A DNA stretch of 64,000 bases. Origin: Symbiodinium microadriaticum (lineage: Eukaryota; Sar; Dinophyceae; Suessiales; Symbiodiniaceae). The stretch lies in assembly GCA_001939145.1 (NCBI GenBank), contig LSRX01000805.1, forward strand, positions 122,357 to 186,356, read 5' to 3'. A program made the translations under genes and the position numbers. Positions 20,930-31,009 of this stretch are shown piece after piece. The first letter of the stretch is position 1, and each line of letters starts with the position of its first letter. The notes beneath the pieces were generated by a model. The model searched no databases. It had not been told where the DNA came from and was given only the letters and a program-made list of their open reading frames with translations.

Positions 20930-23900
20930 CGTACACTGGCTCGGGGGGTGTGAAGACACGTGGTTTGCACGCTGACGGCAACACTCCGCCTTCATCCTCC
21001 GCAACATCCACACGGGAGTGTTCAGCAAGAAGTTGTACAGGTCCATGCCTGATGCCGCGGGCAAGAAGACCGGCAACCCTTGCAGATTTGGGATCGGCTC
21101 GGGCAGTGGCTGACGTCCTCCATTGGCCACTTTACAGAGAAGCTGGGCCAGTCCAAGAAGCTCTCCTGGCTCTGCGATGCTCTGCGATGCTCTGCGCGAA
21201 GAAGTGCAGCAAACCTCCCTCTCTCTTTTCTCTCCATGAGCCCCGGGCAAAGGGTACCTTGAATCCGTCACTGAGAATCACCGGTATGCCTCGGAATGCT
21301 CGCGGAGGCACGAGAGGCAGAAGCAGCTAGGCAGAATTAACATGCCAGCAGCACAACCTGCAAAGAAGGCCTCATACAAGTGATTCGTCCAAGACCTTGC
21401 GGTGAGCCGTGCTTGACGACATGCTGATCGATCTCAATCCAAGAGCCCTGTGGAAGCAATTTCTGGGAACCCCGCGAAGTTCCCATAGGCACCAAACAAA
21501 AATGTGATGCGCCCATTCCTCAGCAGGTCGGATGCCCCAAACCTGCTCATCCACGGGTGTGGTGGCTGCACACTTGGTCCACGGCGCTCGAAGTAGTCAT
21601 CAGTGAATCCACCTACGCTCACACCCTCCAGCCCATCGAAGACCTTCGGCAGGGTGAGCGGATTTCTTGCAGGACTGCCCTTGTCTGCAACCCGTGCCGC
21701 CGCAAGATTCCACAAGTGCCAAGCAGGCAAAGGGCAAGGACGATCCAGCAAGGTTCTTGTGTTTTGGCATGAGTGCCCCGGCATGCACTTAAATTTTGCA
21801 GTGATGCGCAATTCCAAACATAAACTCTGGATCAAGTTCGGTCATAATTGCTTCAATCAGCTGTCTTGCTGCGGAACCACTCTCCAATCGCACGATATGC
21901 GTCCTCCTCTTTCTTGCTGTCGCTGTTGAGAATTACGGTTGCACGTCTAGCAGCAATCGGCAGTGGAAGAGCATTCACCCATATTCCTTCCACATACAAG
22001 TATATGGGCATTGAGCTGTTGACCAACGGGAACAAATTCTTCGCTTTTGCCAAGCAATCCTGGTTCAGCCAGAAAGTGCGCATGCCCTGCGGGAAGGATA
22101 AACACTGCCAGCGTGGGTTCGCTGGGAATTGGCCTTGATGATGTTGCCTCGTACGAAATTCTTCTTGTAGAGGTCGTTCAGGCCCGGATGCCGGCCTGCT
22201 GCTGCACAGGCAAGGGCAGCTCAGAGCCCACGGCCCAAGAACTTGGGTGCAGGCCATGGAAGTTGAATAGCAACGTTCTTTGCTCGGAAGGCAAGTTGAA
22301 TTGCGCCATCCGCCTGTAGCGGAAATAATCCTCAGGCCGGATGTCGGCAGCACGCTCAGTGGTTGGAAGAACAATTGCTGCCAAATGCTGCCACGCTGCT
22401 GTGTGGCCTGGGACTACGAAATCCTGCACATTGCGGCATGTGCAAGCTCCCAGGATGGAGAGGCAACAAGCTTTCAGTCAGTCCTTCCATGCATTGAAAC
22501 AACTCGGGCCGCATCTGGGTGTCAAAGCTTCCGTGACGATGAACATTGAGTGAGGGATGTAATCCCGCCACTCCTTCAGACTCAGAGATGTCGGGTAACA
22601 AGCAGCATCACGTTAACGGGATGATGTAGCCACGGCGCAGGAAAGAAGTTCATGCCCTGGTCCGAAAACACGAACCTGGCAACAGATTCGTCAGTCAAGC
22701 CACATGCCGTATATGCCATCGGATTTCAGACATGCACCTTGAACTGCCGATCTATGCAAAGGCTTCGGGTTTAGACCCTGTCATACAACATGAACTTAAC
22801 TCGCGTGTCCACACAGATCCACATTATGATGGTTTGGAGTAACAGCGGTTGCTTGTCGCTTGCCACCGAGGAGCACATGGTCATAGCCATCATTTTTGGA
22901 CCAATGTGGCAGCATGTCGTCTTTGCGCTTGATCATGTCGATGTACACCGCAGAGACTTCCTCACTACTGGTAAGACGTTAAGGGACAAGCATGATGTGG
23001 ATTCCCACCGGCCCTTCAAGATCTTCAATAAAATTTATGGTGCCGGCTTATGGCTTATTGGTGCAACATCTGCTTGACTGTCTGCACCGGCAGTTTCAGT
23101 GCCGGTGCTCTGTGCTGTGGCCTTTCATCATTCCAAGCCCTTTCTTGGTTCTGCCTCATCCGCGTATATCAGGAGGAGCCCTCTTTCTTGCTTGCTCATC
23201 AAAATCTGTTTCAGCCTCTAAAGCAGCATCGCTCTTTGTCTGCCTTGTCCTGCAGCTGTTCATCATTCCGTATCACGCTTGCCCGACACATTGTTCATTA
23301 TAGGCTTTGGTCCGAGATTCTCGTCGTGTTTGGTTCATCTTGTAAATCATGCGATCACACCACGTGTGCCATGGTACCAGAAAGAAATCAGCCTGGTCAG
23401 GATCCTCCGTTAGGCATGAGCCTTGGCGAAGCCAATGAGGAATCAGGGCCTCCAAACCCCACTGACCATGATGGCAGTGCAGGACGCCTTTGGTCAACTC
23501 AGGCAGTTTGTACACGAAGAGTCGCAAACTCGTGCCGTAGCAGTCATGTTGGGGCTCTAGGCCGAGCAAGAACGGATAGATCCTCAAGTCATCCAAGTCC
23601 GGTGCCCAGTCATCTTTCGCCGCTGTTGGGAAATATGGCTTTAGCTTCGGAATTAAAGACGTGGTCAAGTAGTGGAACATTTTCTGAGCCTCTTGACGCC
23701 CATCGTCATAGTCAATAGCACGCAGTGCAACCAGCAGAACAGTTGCCAGTGCAAAGCCGCAGTCCTCAGCATGCTCCTCGAGCATATCATTGTGTGTAAT
23801 GGCCCATAGCACCTTCCGTATCACGCGGGAGTGGGGGAGATCGATGTCAGGCCACTTGTCAACCAGGATTTGTGTGTGTTCCCATGTGGTCCTTTTGATA

Positions 23901-24049
23901 ACCTCTGTCCCAACACAGGCCATGAAAGGAGCCCTTGAAAGAGGCTCCACGGCATGCACCAACAGTGGACAAAGGCTTCCCCAGGTTCCCAGGAATAGGA
24001 GAATCCAGACTGCTTTCTGGTCTCTCCATGGAACGGCCAGATGCGCCAT
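20930..24049 (-). CDS. Exostosin-family (GT47) glycosyltransferase, type II membrane protein
   Basis: Golgi-type glycosyltransferase. The Met at 24049 is followed by a basic lead and one membrane helix (AVWILLFLGTWGSLCPLL), the usual signal anchor. The first exon continues to the GT47 start motif LRLFVYKLPE, then DPDQADFFLVPWHTWCDRM. Later exons on the minus strand: LPHWSKNDGYDHVLLGG (about 22920-22865), FVFSDQGMNFFPAPW (about 22680), EWRDYIPHSMFIVTEALTPR (about 22580), YKKNFVRGNIIKANSQRTHAG (split motif, about 22170), VGGFTDDYFER (about 21610), FCLVPMGTS (about 21495), SWTNHLYEAFFAGC (about 21400), IPVILSDGFKVPFARG (about 21290), LDWPSFSVKWPMEDVS (about 21160) and LYNFLLNTPVWMLRRMKAE (about 21040). 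The last exons match the conserved GT47 donor-binding region. The stop codon was not placed. Confidence 0.85.
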
Positions 24050-24119
24050 GGTCCCAAATGCAATTTCGTAACGTGCTCCATCAAGACCTTCGAAATTTTT
24101 AAAACTCTTGTGCACATGT

Positions 24120-27100
24120 TAGTTGGTTCGGCGATCCAGTGTGTTAGAAAGGACGCCCAATACAAAATCGTCTGCTGAAGTGGTGAGTTGATGGCTGGCA
24201 GAAAACTGATGCTAGCTTGAGCCGGGCTGAAGTGGGACAAAAATTGAATCGGAAGCACAGTTCCCGTCCCTGTAGCAACCTTTGTGCATCACTTATCTGT
24301 CCGCCCGGTAAGGCTAAGAGTGCCCATTTGAGGCCATGTGCTGAGAGCCTTTGATATTGGAGATGCTCCGTCTCTGTATCTCCACTCCCGCTTTAAACGT
24401 GCAAACGGATAATTCTGTCAGATTCGCTTGGCGAATGCAGCCCCTATCCGGGAGCCCCAGTACACGGCCTGCAAAGACAAGCAGCGCTCTGACATTCTGT
24501 GACTCTCTCAGTGTGCACGGTGGAGAGCCAAGCCCTCATCTAAACGAACGCTACGACGCTGCGCATGCCCACCAGGCAGACGTTAGCAAAGCAGGTCGGC
24601 ACACCCACGCACAGCACGCACAGCACCCCAAAACAGGTCAGGCCGTCCGAAAATTGAACAGAGTCCAGAAGTCTGGTTCGAAAACCTGAGGGGGTTGGCA
24701 AAAATGACACACACACACACGCGCAGAGAGAGCTCGAATATTCTTTGGATCCAAGGATGTTGAAAGTGTGACTTGTGTCCCGGACTGCAGTGCGGATCTG
24801 TAAGCCTCAAGGCTGCATCCTCGCACCGACACGAAATGGGACAGAACCTGCACTTCTTGCATGAGCTTGGATTCGAAGCGACTCCTCTTTGTGATGAATC
24901 TCGTCTGCACCTCGTTTGCTCACACATGTTCCAGCAAGTACTGCTGTCAGGCTGAGGCCCAGTTTTGGAGTGCTCGTGACATCTCGCCATGCCGAGCTAG
25001 CCACATGCATCTCGCAGGAGCGTGAGAAGAGCTTCATACGCCTGCTGTGCAGCGAAAGACTGTTTGCCGTTCAAGTTCTGCAGATGTTTGGTTCCTCGCG
25101 CGGCTGGTGCTCCCCGGCTGAAAGCTCCACTTCCAAGCGGGCGATCTGGTCCTAAAGCTCAGAGACTTCAGCGCAACATATCACATGTGCGGAGTTCTAC
25201 GACACAAATTGAGGTGTCCACGCCGTAATGCTCTTCCACAAATGACTCAACTGCCTGGGTTGTGACCTAGACGCCGCGAACTGTACTGTAGTAGGCACTA
25301 TGGCCCGACAGTATCAGCATCAGTCGTCTGGCATCGTGCAGAAGTCGTGGATAACATGCAATAATAATCGAGATGCGCAAAGATATCACAGCGATCAAAC
25401 GAACGCTTGCCCAAGCCCACGGCATACATGCCACGCGCACCTCTGGCCTCGACTTGTGCGACATCGAGCTCTGCCACTCGTGATTGCAGGATCTCGCATC
25501 GCCAGCAGTGCCGAGGCCAGTTCTGCAGTGGACATGTATCCGAGACCGAATCCAAAAGACTCGGCTGGCATCCAGCTTTGCTCACCTCACACAGCTGTCT
25601 AGACTAGACAAGGTGACATCACCCAACTGCTGACTGACGTCAGACATCAGGATCTAGATTTCCTCCTAGCGCGCACGCTTAGTTGCAACTTGGACTCCGA
25701 CTCGAGTGGGAAACAACGGCGCTCATGGCGGCAAGATGTGCTTCTTCGGAGGCCTTGCCGCGTGCACCGCTCTGCAGCGAGAGGAGGCGAGCAGCACGAG
25801 CAGCAGGCCACGTGCTCTTCCACAAACCTGAGAGCCCCAAGGAGAATTCGAGGCACCCTGGAACGGATGCTGAAGGGCGCGACAGGCGAAGGGTGTCTCG
25901 CGTGGAGTCGCCTTGGAAAGGCTGCAGACTGTCTTTGTAAGTCTTTGTATCCAACAGTACAGGCTGTGTCGCAATGGCGAACGCTTGTGAACTGATGTCT
26001 CAGATGAGATGCCCGAAATATGCTTCAGGGCTGCTTGACAGCCACGATAAATCGCCACCTGACTCGGGATGCGATGGCCTGTGGAACTGCAGGTTCATGA
26101 AGCATCAGAGGCGCCAGCCGCGCCAGTCTCTCCGGCCCAGTTGCTTCGCATCTCCTTGGTGGGACAATTGGTAACTGCTCGAAGGTCTGGAGGGGAGACG
26201 GTCGAGGGCCGGGCAGCTCGCAACCACGGCGGCCATGGCTTTGACCTCGGGCCACGACTCGAAAGATTTGAGCAGACCATGGCCCCATCAGCAAGGCAAA
26301 CGATATGACGACATGCTTAGTTCGGGCTGCAAAAAAGGCTGCACTGTGGATCGTGCTGACGGACGAGGTTGAGAGTAGCCTCCGAACTCCACATCCCTTC
26401 AACAACAGTCGGGTCATGATGAGATCCCCAAACACCTCAGTCGTCTTGAACGTGCTGAAAGCAGCCCGCTGCATGCAGTGGCGAAAATGGACCTGCGCTA
26501 CCAGACTACGAGCCACATTTCCAAACACAATCTTTGCGATCAAGCATGTGTGCCTGCGTCCGGGAAGCAATGCGCAATTTCATGGCTGTAGATGCTGTAG
26601 CAGGTGCTCTTTGCTGTCAGTGGGCTCGGCTGATTGTCATGGATTGGCCTACAGGCACGTCTGCGGGTGAAAATGCCCCTCAGCATCAGAGCCAGCCAGG
26701 CATGCCAAATATGGGAGCAGTCTTTGTTTCGTCTTCAGGCAACGCAAAGCACCTGTACTCATTCATCTATGTTGATCGATGCAGGAGACATGCCGATCAC
26801 CTATCCATTGAAACTTAACCTACAGTGTTATATACAGTGCCATGCATCTAGCACCAAACGTAGTCCGAATGCGAAAGTTGCATTTCCATGGCGCCACAAA
26901 ACTGTCATCCGGGCGGTCCGGCGCCCTTCCCGTCACGCGAGTCAATGGTGAGCCCGTGGCTGAGCATATGCTTGTGCAGGTACAAAGGTGTCTCTGGCCA
27001 ACGCATTGGCAAGACGCGGTAAAGTCACACTCGACCCTCAGGTAGATCACAGCAGGCAACATCAAACGTTTTCGACTCTCACACACGCAGCAGGCAGGCA

Positions 27101-27729
27101 AGGCTCCACACAATTCCGTCACGCTAGGGAAGCCCGAGCACTTCTTACCTCATCAAACCAGAACCATCTAAACCATGACCAACCCAGGGTCCCGGCTCAG
27201 GGCTTCAGTTGCCAGTGAAGGTGTTTCTTCACTCGACTCCTTTAAACTGCGCAAGCCATCGCAAGCCCATCGACCGCATTGTCGTCGGGCTTGCCGGGCT
27301 CAGTTCCACGAAAATGTGTATCTGTGCTTGAAACTAGGGTGCGCTTCATGCCCAGCGTAGGACAGTCTTTGCAAAGTCTGCCTTCATTTCTGTCTGGAAC
27401 TTACGCAAGTGAAGCTTTGGAATAGACATGCATGAAGCACAAAGGCTAACTTGTGAAGCGCGAATGCTGGGCGGGTGCCAGCAGTGTGGTGCCGTGCGAG
27501 ATTCTCGCAAGTGCTGACGACTCTGCTGTATCTCGCACGGCACAATGTCAGAACTACTATTCACACACAGCCCGCCGTCCCGGAAGATGCTGAATGCTTC
27601 CCTGGAGTATCCTTCCCCCGTATCAGAACATCCGTTAGCTGTGTCTAGATTGCGGTGCACATGCACAAGCTGAGTCTGGCTGGCGGCACGGGACATCCAG
27701 CAGGGACAGCGAGGTACAATGAAATCATG
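24120..27729. other. Gene-poor stretch, possible coiled-coil exons
   Basis: No confident gene. Minus-strand segments at about 25155-24830 have AG-bounded, helix-rich pieces (IARLEVELSAGEHQPREEPN, then NGKQSFAAQQAYEALLTLLR) that could belong to a coiled-coil protein. Another minus-strand ORF at 26570-26025 begins with a protein-like part (FRHCMQRAAFSTFKTTEVFG). An (AC)n repeat lies at 24707-24720. None could be tied to a family. Confidence 0.3.
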
Positions 27730-28791
27730 TCACAGCTCAATAAGGGCTGTTACTTCCACCAATTGGTCTCGACCGGTGGCTCCGAACACGTGAAAAATTG
27801 CGCAATCAGCATCAGGTAGTTCGACGATGCACTTGCTCTCGGTAAATTGGGAACGTGCGATGCGCATCTCCTCGTTTGAAACTGAGAACCCAAACCGGCA
27901 TGGCAAACAGCCCTGGTCTTTGGGCTGGGTGTCGCATTTCAGCTGGAAGAAGCCTCTTCCCTCAGCCTTCTTGAAATTTGCTTCGGGATTTGCCGCACTC
28001 CAGTCCTTGGGAAACGCACCAATGAGAAAGCGAAGGAACTGGCCGGTACCCGGGTGGTACAACATAAAGCCAGGCGAAATGATCTGCTTGTCGTTGCTCT
28101 TCAACTTGCGGGAATCCAAGAACCACTTCACCAGGTAAGATCCCGGCCTCCCAGTTGTGTGGACTTGTATGCTTTGAGGATCCAAGTACTCCGTCATCGG
28201 CATGCCCAACAGACCGGTCAGCTCGCAGATGTAGGCAGCATACTCGGGTGTCAGCAGAACCCGGTTTGCCTGCAGGTAGTAGAGATAGTCAAACCACTCC
28301 TGCACGGTGTACTCCGCAAGCGGCAAGTACGCGTAGGACTCTGCTCCGAACTGGGTCTCGCCACTGACTCCCGTAAAGTCGAACTCGGGGGCGTCAGGAT
28401 TTAGATCAGATTGAAAGGGTGGATCCTCCGGAGCAATCTGAGACTGCATGGGTGGATCCTCCGGAGCAATCTGAGACTGCATGGGTGGATCCTCCGGAGC
28501 AATCTGAGACTGCATGGGTGGATCCTCCGGAGCAATCTGAGACTGCATGGGTGGATCCTCCGGAGCAATCTGAGACTGCATGGGTGGATCCTCCGGAGCA
28601 ATCTGAGACTGCATGGGTGGATCCTCCGGAGCAATCTGAGACTGCATGGGTGGATCCTCCGGAGCGATCCTCAGCATGCGCGGCGGCGCGGAACTGCTCC
28701 GACGGTAGCGAGGCTCGTCCTCTTCGTCAAACTCCAAGAAGGTGTTCTTGACCTTCGTTGTCCACGCTGGGAGTGTGGCAGCACGCATCAT
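27730..28791 (-). CDS. Unknown 353-residue protein with eight 11-residue repeats
   Basis: A single open exon with TGA at 27732-27730. I chose the Met at 28791 rather than the earlier one at 29016 because MMRAATLPAWTTKVKNTFLE begins a compact, charged, dinoflagellate-like leader ending RRSSSAPP, while the upstream part looks like untranslated sequence. Residues about 38-125 are eight tandem copies of an acidic Pro-rich 11-mer (IAPEDPPMQSQ), the last altered to FQSD. The C-terminal two thirds is globular (YTVQEWFDYLYYLQANRVLL, GRPGSYLVKWFLDSRKL, PGFMLYHPGTGQFLRFLIGA) and matches no family I can name. No signal peptide or membrane helix. It is one of the few intron-free genes here. Confidence 0.7.
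   Translation of the reverse strand: MMRAATLPAWTTKVKNTFLEFDEEDEPRYRRSSSAPPRMLRIAPEDPPMQSQIAPEDPPMQSQIAPEDPPMQSQIAPEDPPMQSQIAPEDPPMQSQIAPEDPPMQSQIAPEDPPMQSQIAPEDPPFQSDLNPDAPEFDFTGVSGETQFGAESYAYLPLAEYTVQEWFDYLYYLQANRVLLTPEYAAYICELTGLLGMPMTEYLDPQSIQVHTTGRPGSYLVKWFLDSRKLKSNDKQIISPGFMLYHPGTGQFLRFLIGAFPKDWSAANPEANFKKAEGRGFFQLKCDTQPKDQGCLPCRFGFSVSNEEMRIARSQFTESKCIVELPDADCAIFHVFGATGRDQLVEVTALIEL
28410..28673 (-). repeat. 33-bp coding minisatellite, eight copies
   Basis: Period of exactly 33 bases, in frame with the host gene. Plus-strand copies read GGTGGATCCTCCGGAGCAAT and onward. The seven inner copies look identical at the nucleotide level and only the edge copies differ, which points to recent expansion. 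The repeat leaves all the other reading frames open here as well, producing artefactual ORFs. Confidence 0.95.
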
Positions 28792-29282
28792 GATAAGAAA
28801 AGCCGACACCTGCTGTTGAGAGCAACGCTTGAGCCAAACATTTAAGTTGGATGGCCTTCCCCCAACCAGGAAGAGTTCGCTGGGACGAGCATCTATACTT
28901 CTGAAAGGCATCCAGGCTTCAGGCGATTTCAGATCATGAAAGCGTGTACGGATGCTAGGGCGACAGCAACATCTCAAAACTGTGTCAACAACTTGGACGC
29001 TTGGAAGAACCAACACTAGTATGATCTAGTGGCGCTTCATCATCCCTGCTACAGGCTGCTTCCGGATATATGCTGCGTGAAGATAACATGGTATCGACCA
29101 GAAGCCACGCGTGGGGTTGTCTGAGGTTATGCGCTTGAGTCATCGAGGCTCTTGCTAGTCTTGACGACCTTTTTGGAGCCCACGCTTTGTGGTTTAGCTG
29201 GTGAACTTTGCACCAGGCTTAAAGGCTTAAAGACTAAAACTTCGAGCAGGTGGGCCGGCGGAAGTGGGCCAGCCCTTTGGCA

Positions 29283-30280
29283 TCACAGGAAAATCACAAG
29301 GCAGCTGATGTTGTCGTTGGACCCACGCGCCAAGGCTTCCTCTACCTCGTCTACAAACTGTCTCTCACGCAAGAACTGCTAAAGTGCTAAAGTCTCAATG
29401 GTGGCTGTGCGACTGCGGACCCTGTGGTCAAGTGTGAGCAACCTGTGAGTTAAATACAGTCTACAGTTTGGCTCAAAGGGCTCAAAGATTGGAGGCTTGG
29501 CCCCGAACCAGCATGCGTGCCAGAATCTCTGCCAATGATCGGCCCTCTGACTCCTGGCGAACTCCGTTCATGAGCCAAGCCGAGAGGTGGACAGCAAGGC
29601 AGTGGCAGTCCAGCTGCCGAGCAACGGGAGTCAGCTCTTGCATGCACTCCATCACCAGCTGGACTGCCTTGAGCTCGGGCAATCAAATGCGTTGAAGCTC
29701 CGGGCGCGGGGCCTGCTGATCATTCATGACGTCCCAGATCCCGTCGCAAGCCAGGATTATGAAAGAATCCTCCGTCGACCGAGATTCCCATGCGGGGCAC
29801 ACTTGCGCTTGCATGAGCGGGGCAAGAACAAGTGTCTTCACTTTCTTTTGCACAGTGACTCGGCATCCATATCTTGACTTCGCACAGCTCGAAACTCTAT
29901 GGCTGGCTGCAATCTGGCATTGTGATCAGAAACCCTGGTGCAACAAGGCACATGCGATCTTACCATTTTGGTTGCCAATGCACCACCAACTTTCAACATC
30001 GCAACGCGCCGGGGTTCTCTGCAATGCAAGTGCGACTTGCTCATGCAAGGACGACAGCTGCTCAGCAGTGCCATTAGCGCCATCAATGAGAAGTTCTCCT
30101 TCAAGAGTGGAGATCGGAGATGTCGCGTGGCACTTGGCACCGCAATCCGGCCGCTCCTCGTTGCGGTTTCTATTGACCTTCCTCTTCCAGCACCTTTTGA
30201 GGGTCGCGGAGGAGTTCAGCTCTGCCAAGCTGGGCAAGCCCGCCTCTTCTGCCTGCCCCTCCTCCTTCGAGCACAGATTC
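29283..30280 (-). CDS. PP2C-type protein phosphatase, C-terminal exons
   Basis: Mg/Mn-dependent Ser/Thr phosphatase fragment. Recognised pieces: STEDSFIILACDGIWDVMND (about 29780-29720), the classic PP2C motif with the metal-binding Asp, then a helical segment GRSLAEILARMLV (about 29540-29500), then EEALARGSNDNISCLVIFL (about 29342-29286) with TGA at 29285-29283. The last piece carries the conserved GSxDN motif with the final metal-binding Asp. Upstream coding to about 30280 (EEGQAEEAGLPSLAELNSSA) is plausible but not diagnostic. The N-terminal motifs (ED, DGHGG) are not found within 1 kb. They occur instead at 35.5 kb, beyond a collagen-like gene. It may be the rest of that gene or a separate truncated copy. 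Confidence 0.7.
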
Positions 30281-30373
30281 AAGTAGGGAGAACACCAAAG
30301 GGCATGCCGACCCCTGTCCTCAAAGGTGTCCGCGTTGCCCTCTTCTTCGGCACCGCCCTGAAGTTCGGAAGGT

Positions 30374-31005
30374 CTACGTCAGGCGCGAGTGCGACATGTG
30401 GCGACGAGCCTTGGCCTCCTTGTGCTCCTGGATTTGAGCATTCACCTTCAGCTGGCCGTAAAGAGCTTCAACAAAAGCCACTGCCTGGATGAACAGCGGG
30501 TCCACCTGCACATACAAGATCAGCAGAACGGTGATATGGACGGCGATGGCAATACCGATCATGTTGAAGTCCGCTGATCCTGCAGGCGCAACGATGATAC
30601 AGCAAGAGCTGGCTCTGCCGCCTGAGGACCTTGTCTGAGAAGGCTTAAGTCCTGGGGGTGCTGTTGGCGCCTCCGGTGCATCTCCAGCTTGTCCTGAAAG
30701 ATTAGCTAGAAAATCCTCTGCAGCAGCAAAGGGTCATGATGTGCCTGCGTCGCCAACTTCTCCTTGGTCACCTTGCAAGATCCAGAAGACGCTGCGGCTT
30801 CGCAAAGATTTCTGGTCTGAAGCAGTCCTCTGTCTCCCTTTGGTCCAGCCGGCCCTGGGAGAGAGAAGCAACTCAAGAGACAAGGGAAAGCCGGAGGCGG
30901 CTGACCTCTCTTTCCGGCCACTCCAGCATCACCTCGATCTCCTGGATCACCTTTGGCTCCGGTGGGCCCAACCGCATCCACCGCATTGTTGTTCCTTCGG
31001 AGCAA
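30374..31005 (-). CDS. Collagen-like protein with C-terminal membrane helix
   Basis: Gly-X-Y runs occur in two exons: [20 protein letters not shown] near 30970-30910 and [10 protein letters not shown] near 30850-30825. A third exon (about 30692-30374) starts [19 protein letters not shown], reaches [20 protein letters not shown] (a clear membrane helix) and ends with a charged tail [15 protein letters not shown], then TAG. The short Gly-X-Y region and the single helix suggest a small membrane-tethered collagen-like protein rather than a fibrillar collagen. The start codon was not fixed, and upstream exons beyond 31005 are possible. It lies on the same strand as, and between, the two PP2C parts. 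Confidence 0.65.
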
Positions 31006-31009
31006 ACAT

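Noticed and set aside
20252-21271. 339-residue minus-strand ORF rich in Gln and Thr
   Set aside because: Its length comes from the trinucleotide tract. Only the exostosin exons embedded at its upstream end are real.
23050-23718. 222-residue plus-strand ORF
   Set aside because: Antisense to the first exostosin exon and its intron; no family motif.
28411-28845. Repetitive plus-strand and second minus-strand ORFs
   Set aside because: Shadow frames of the 33-bp repeat, which is open in several frames.
29455-29480. Possible spliced-leader relic (TTTGGCTCAAAG)
   Set aside because: Only about 10 bases resemble the dinoflagellate leader end, and it falls inside the PP2C gene rather than before a start codon.
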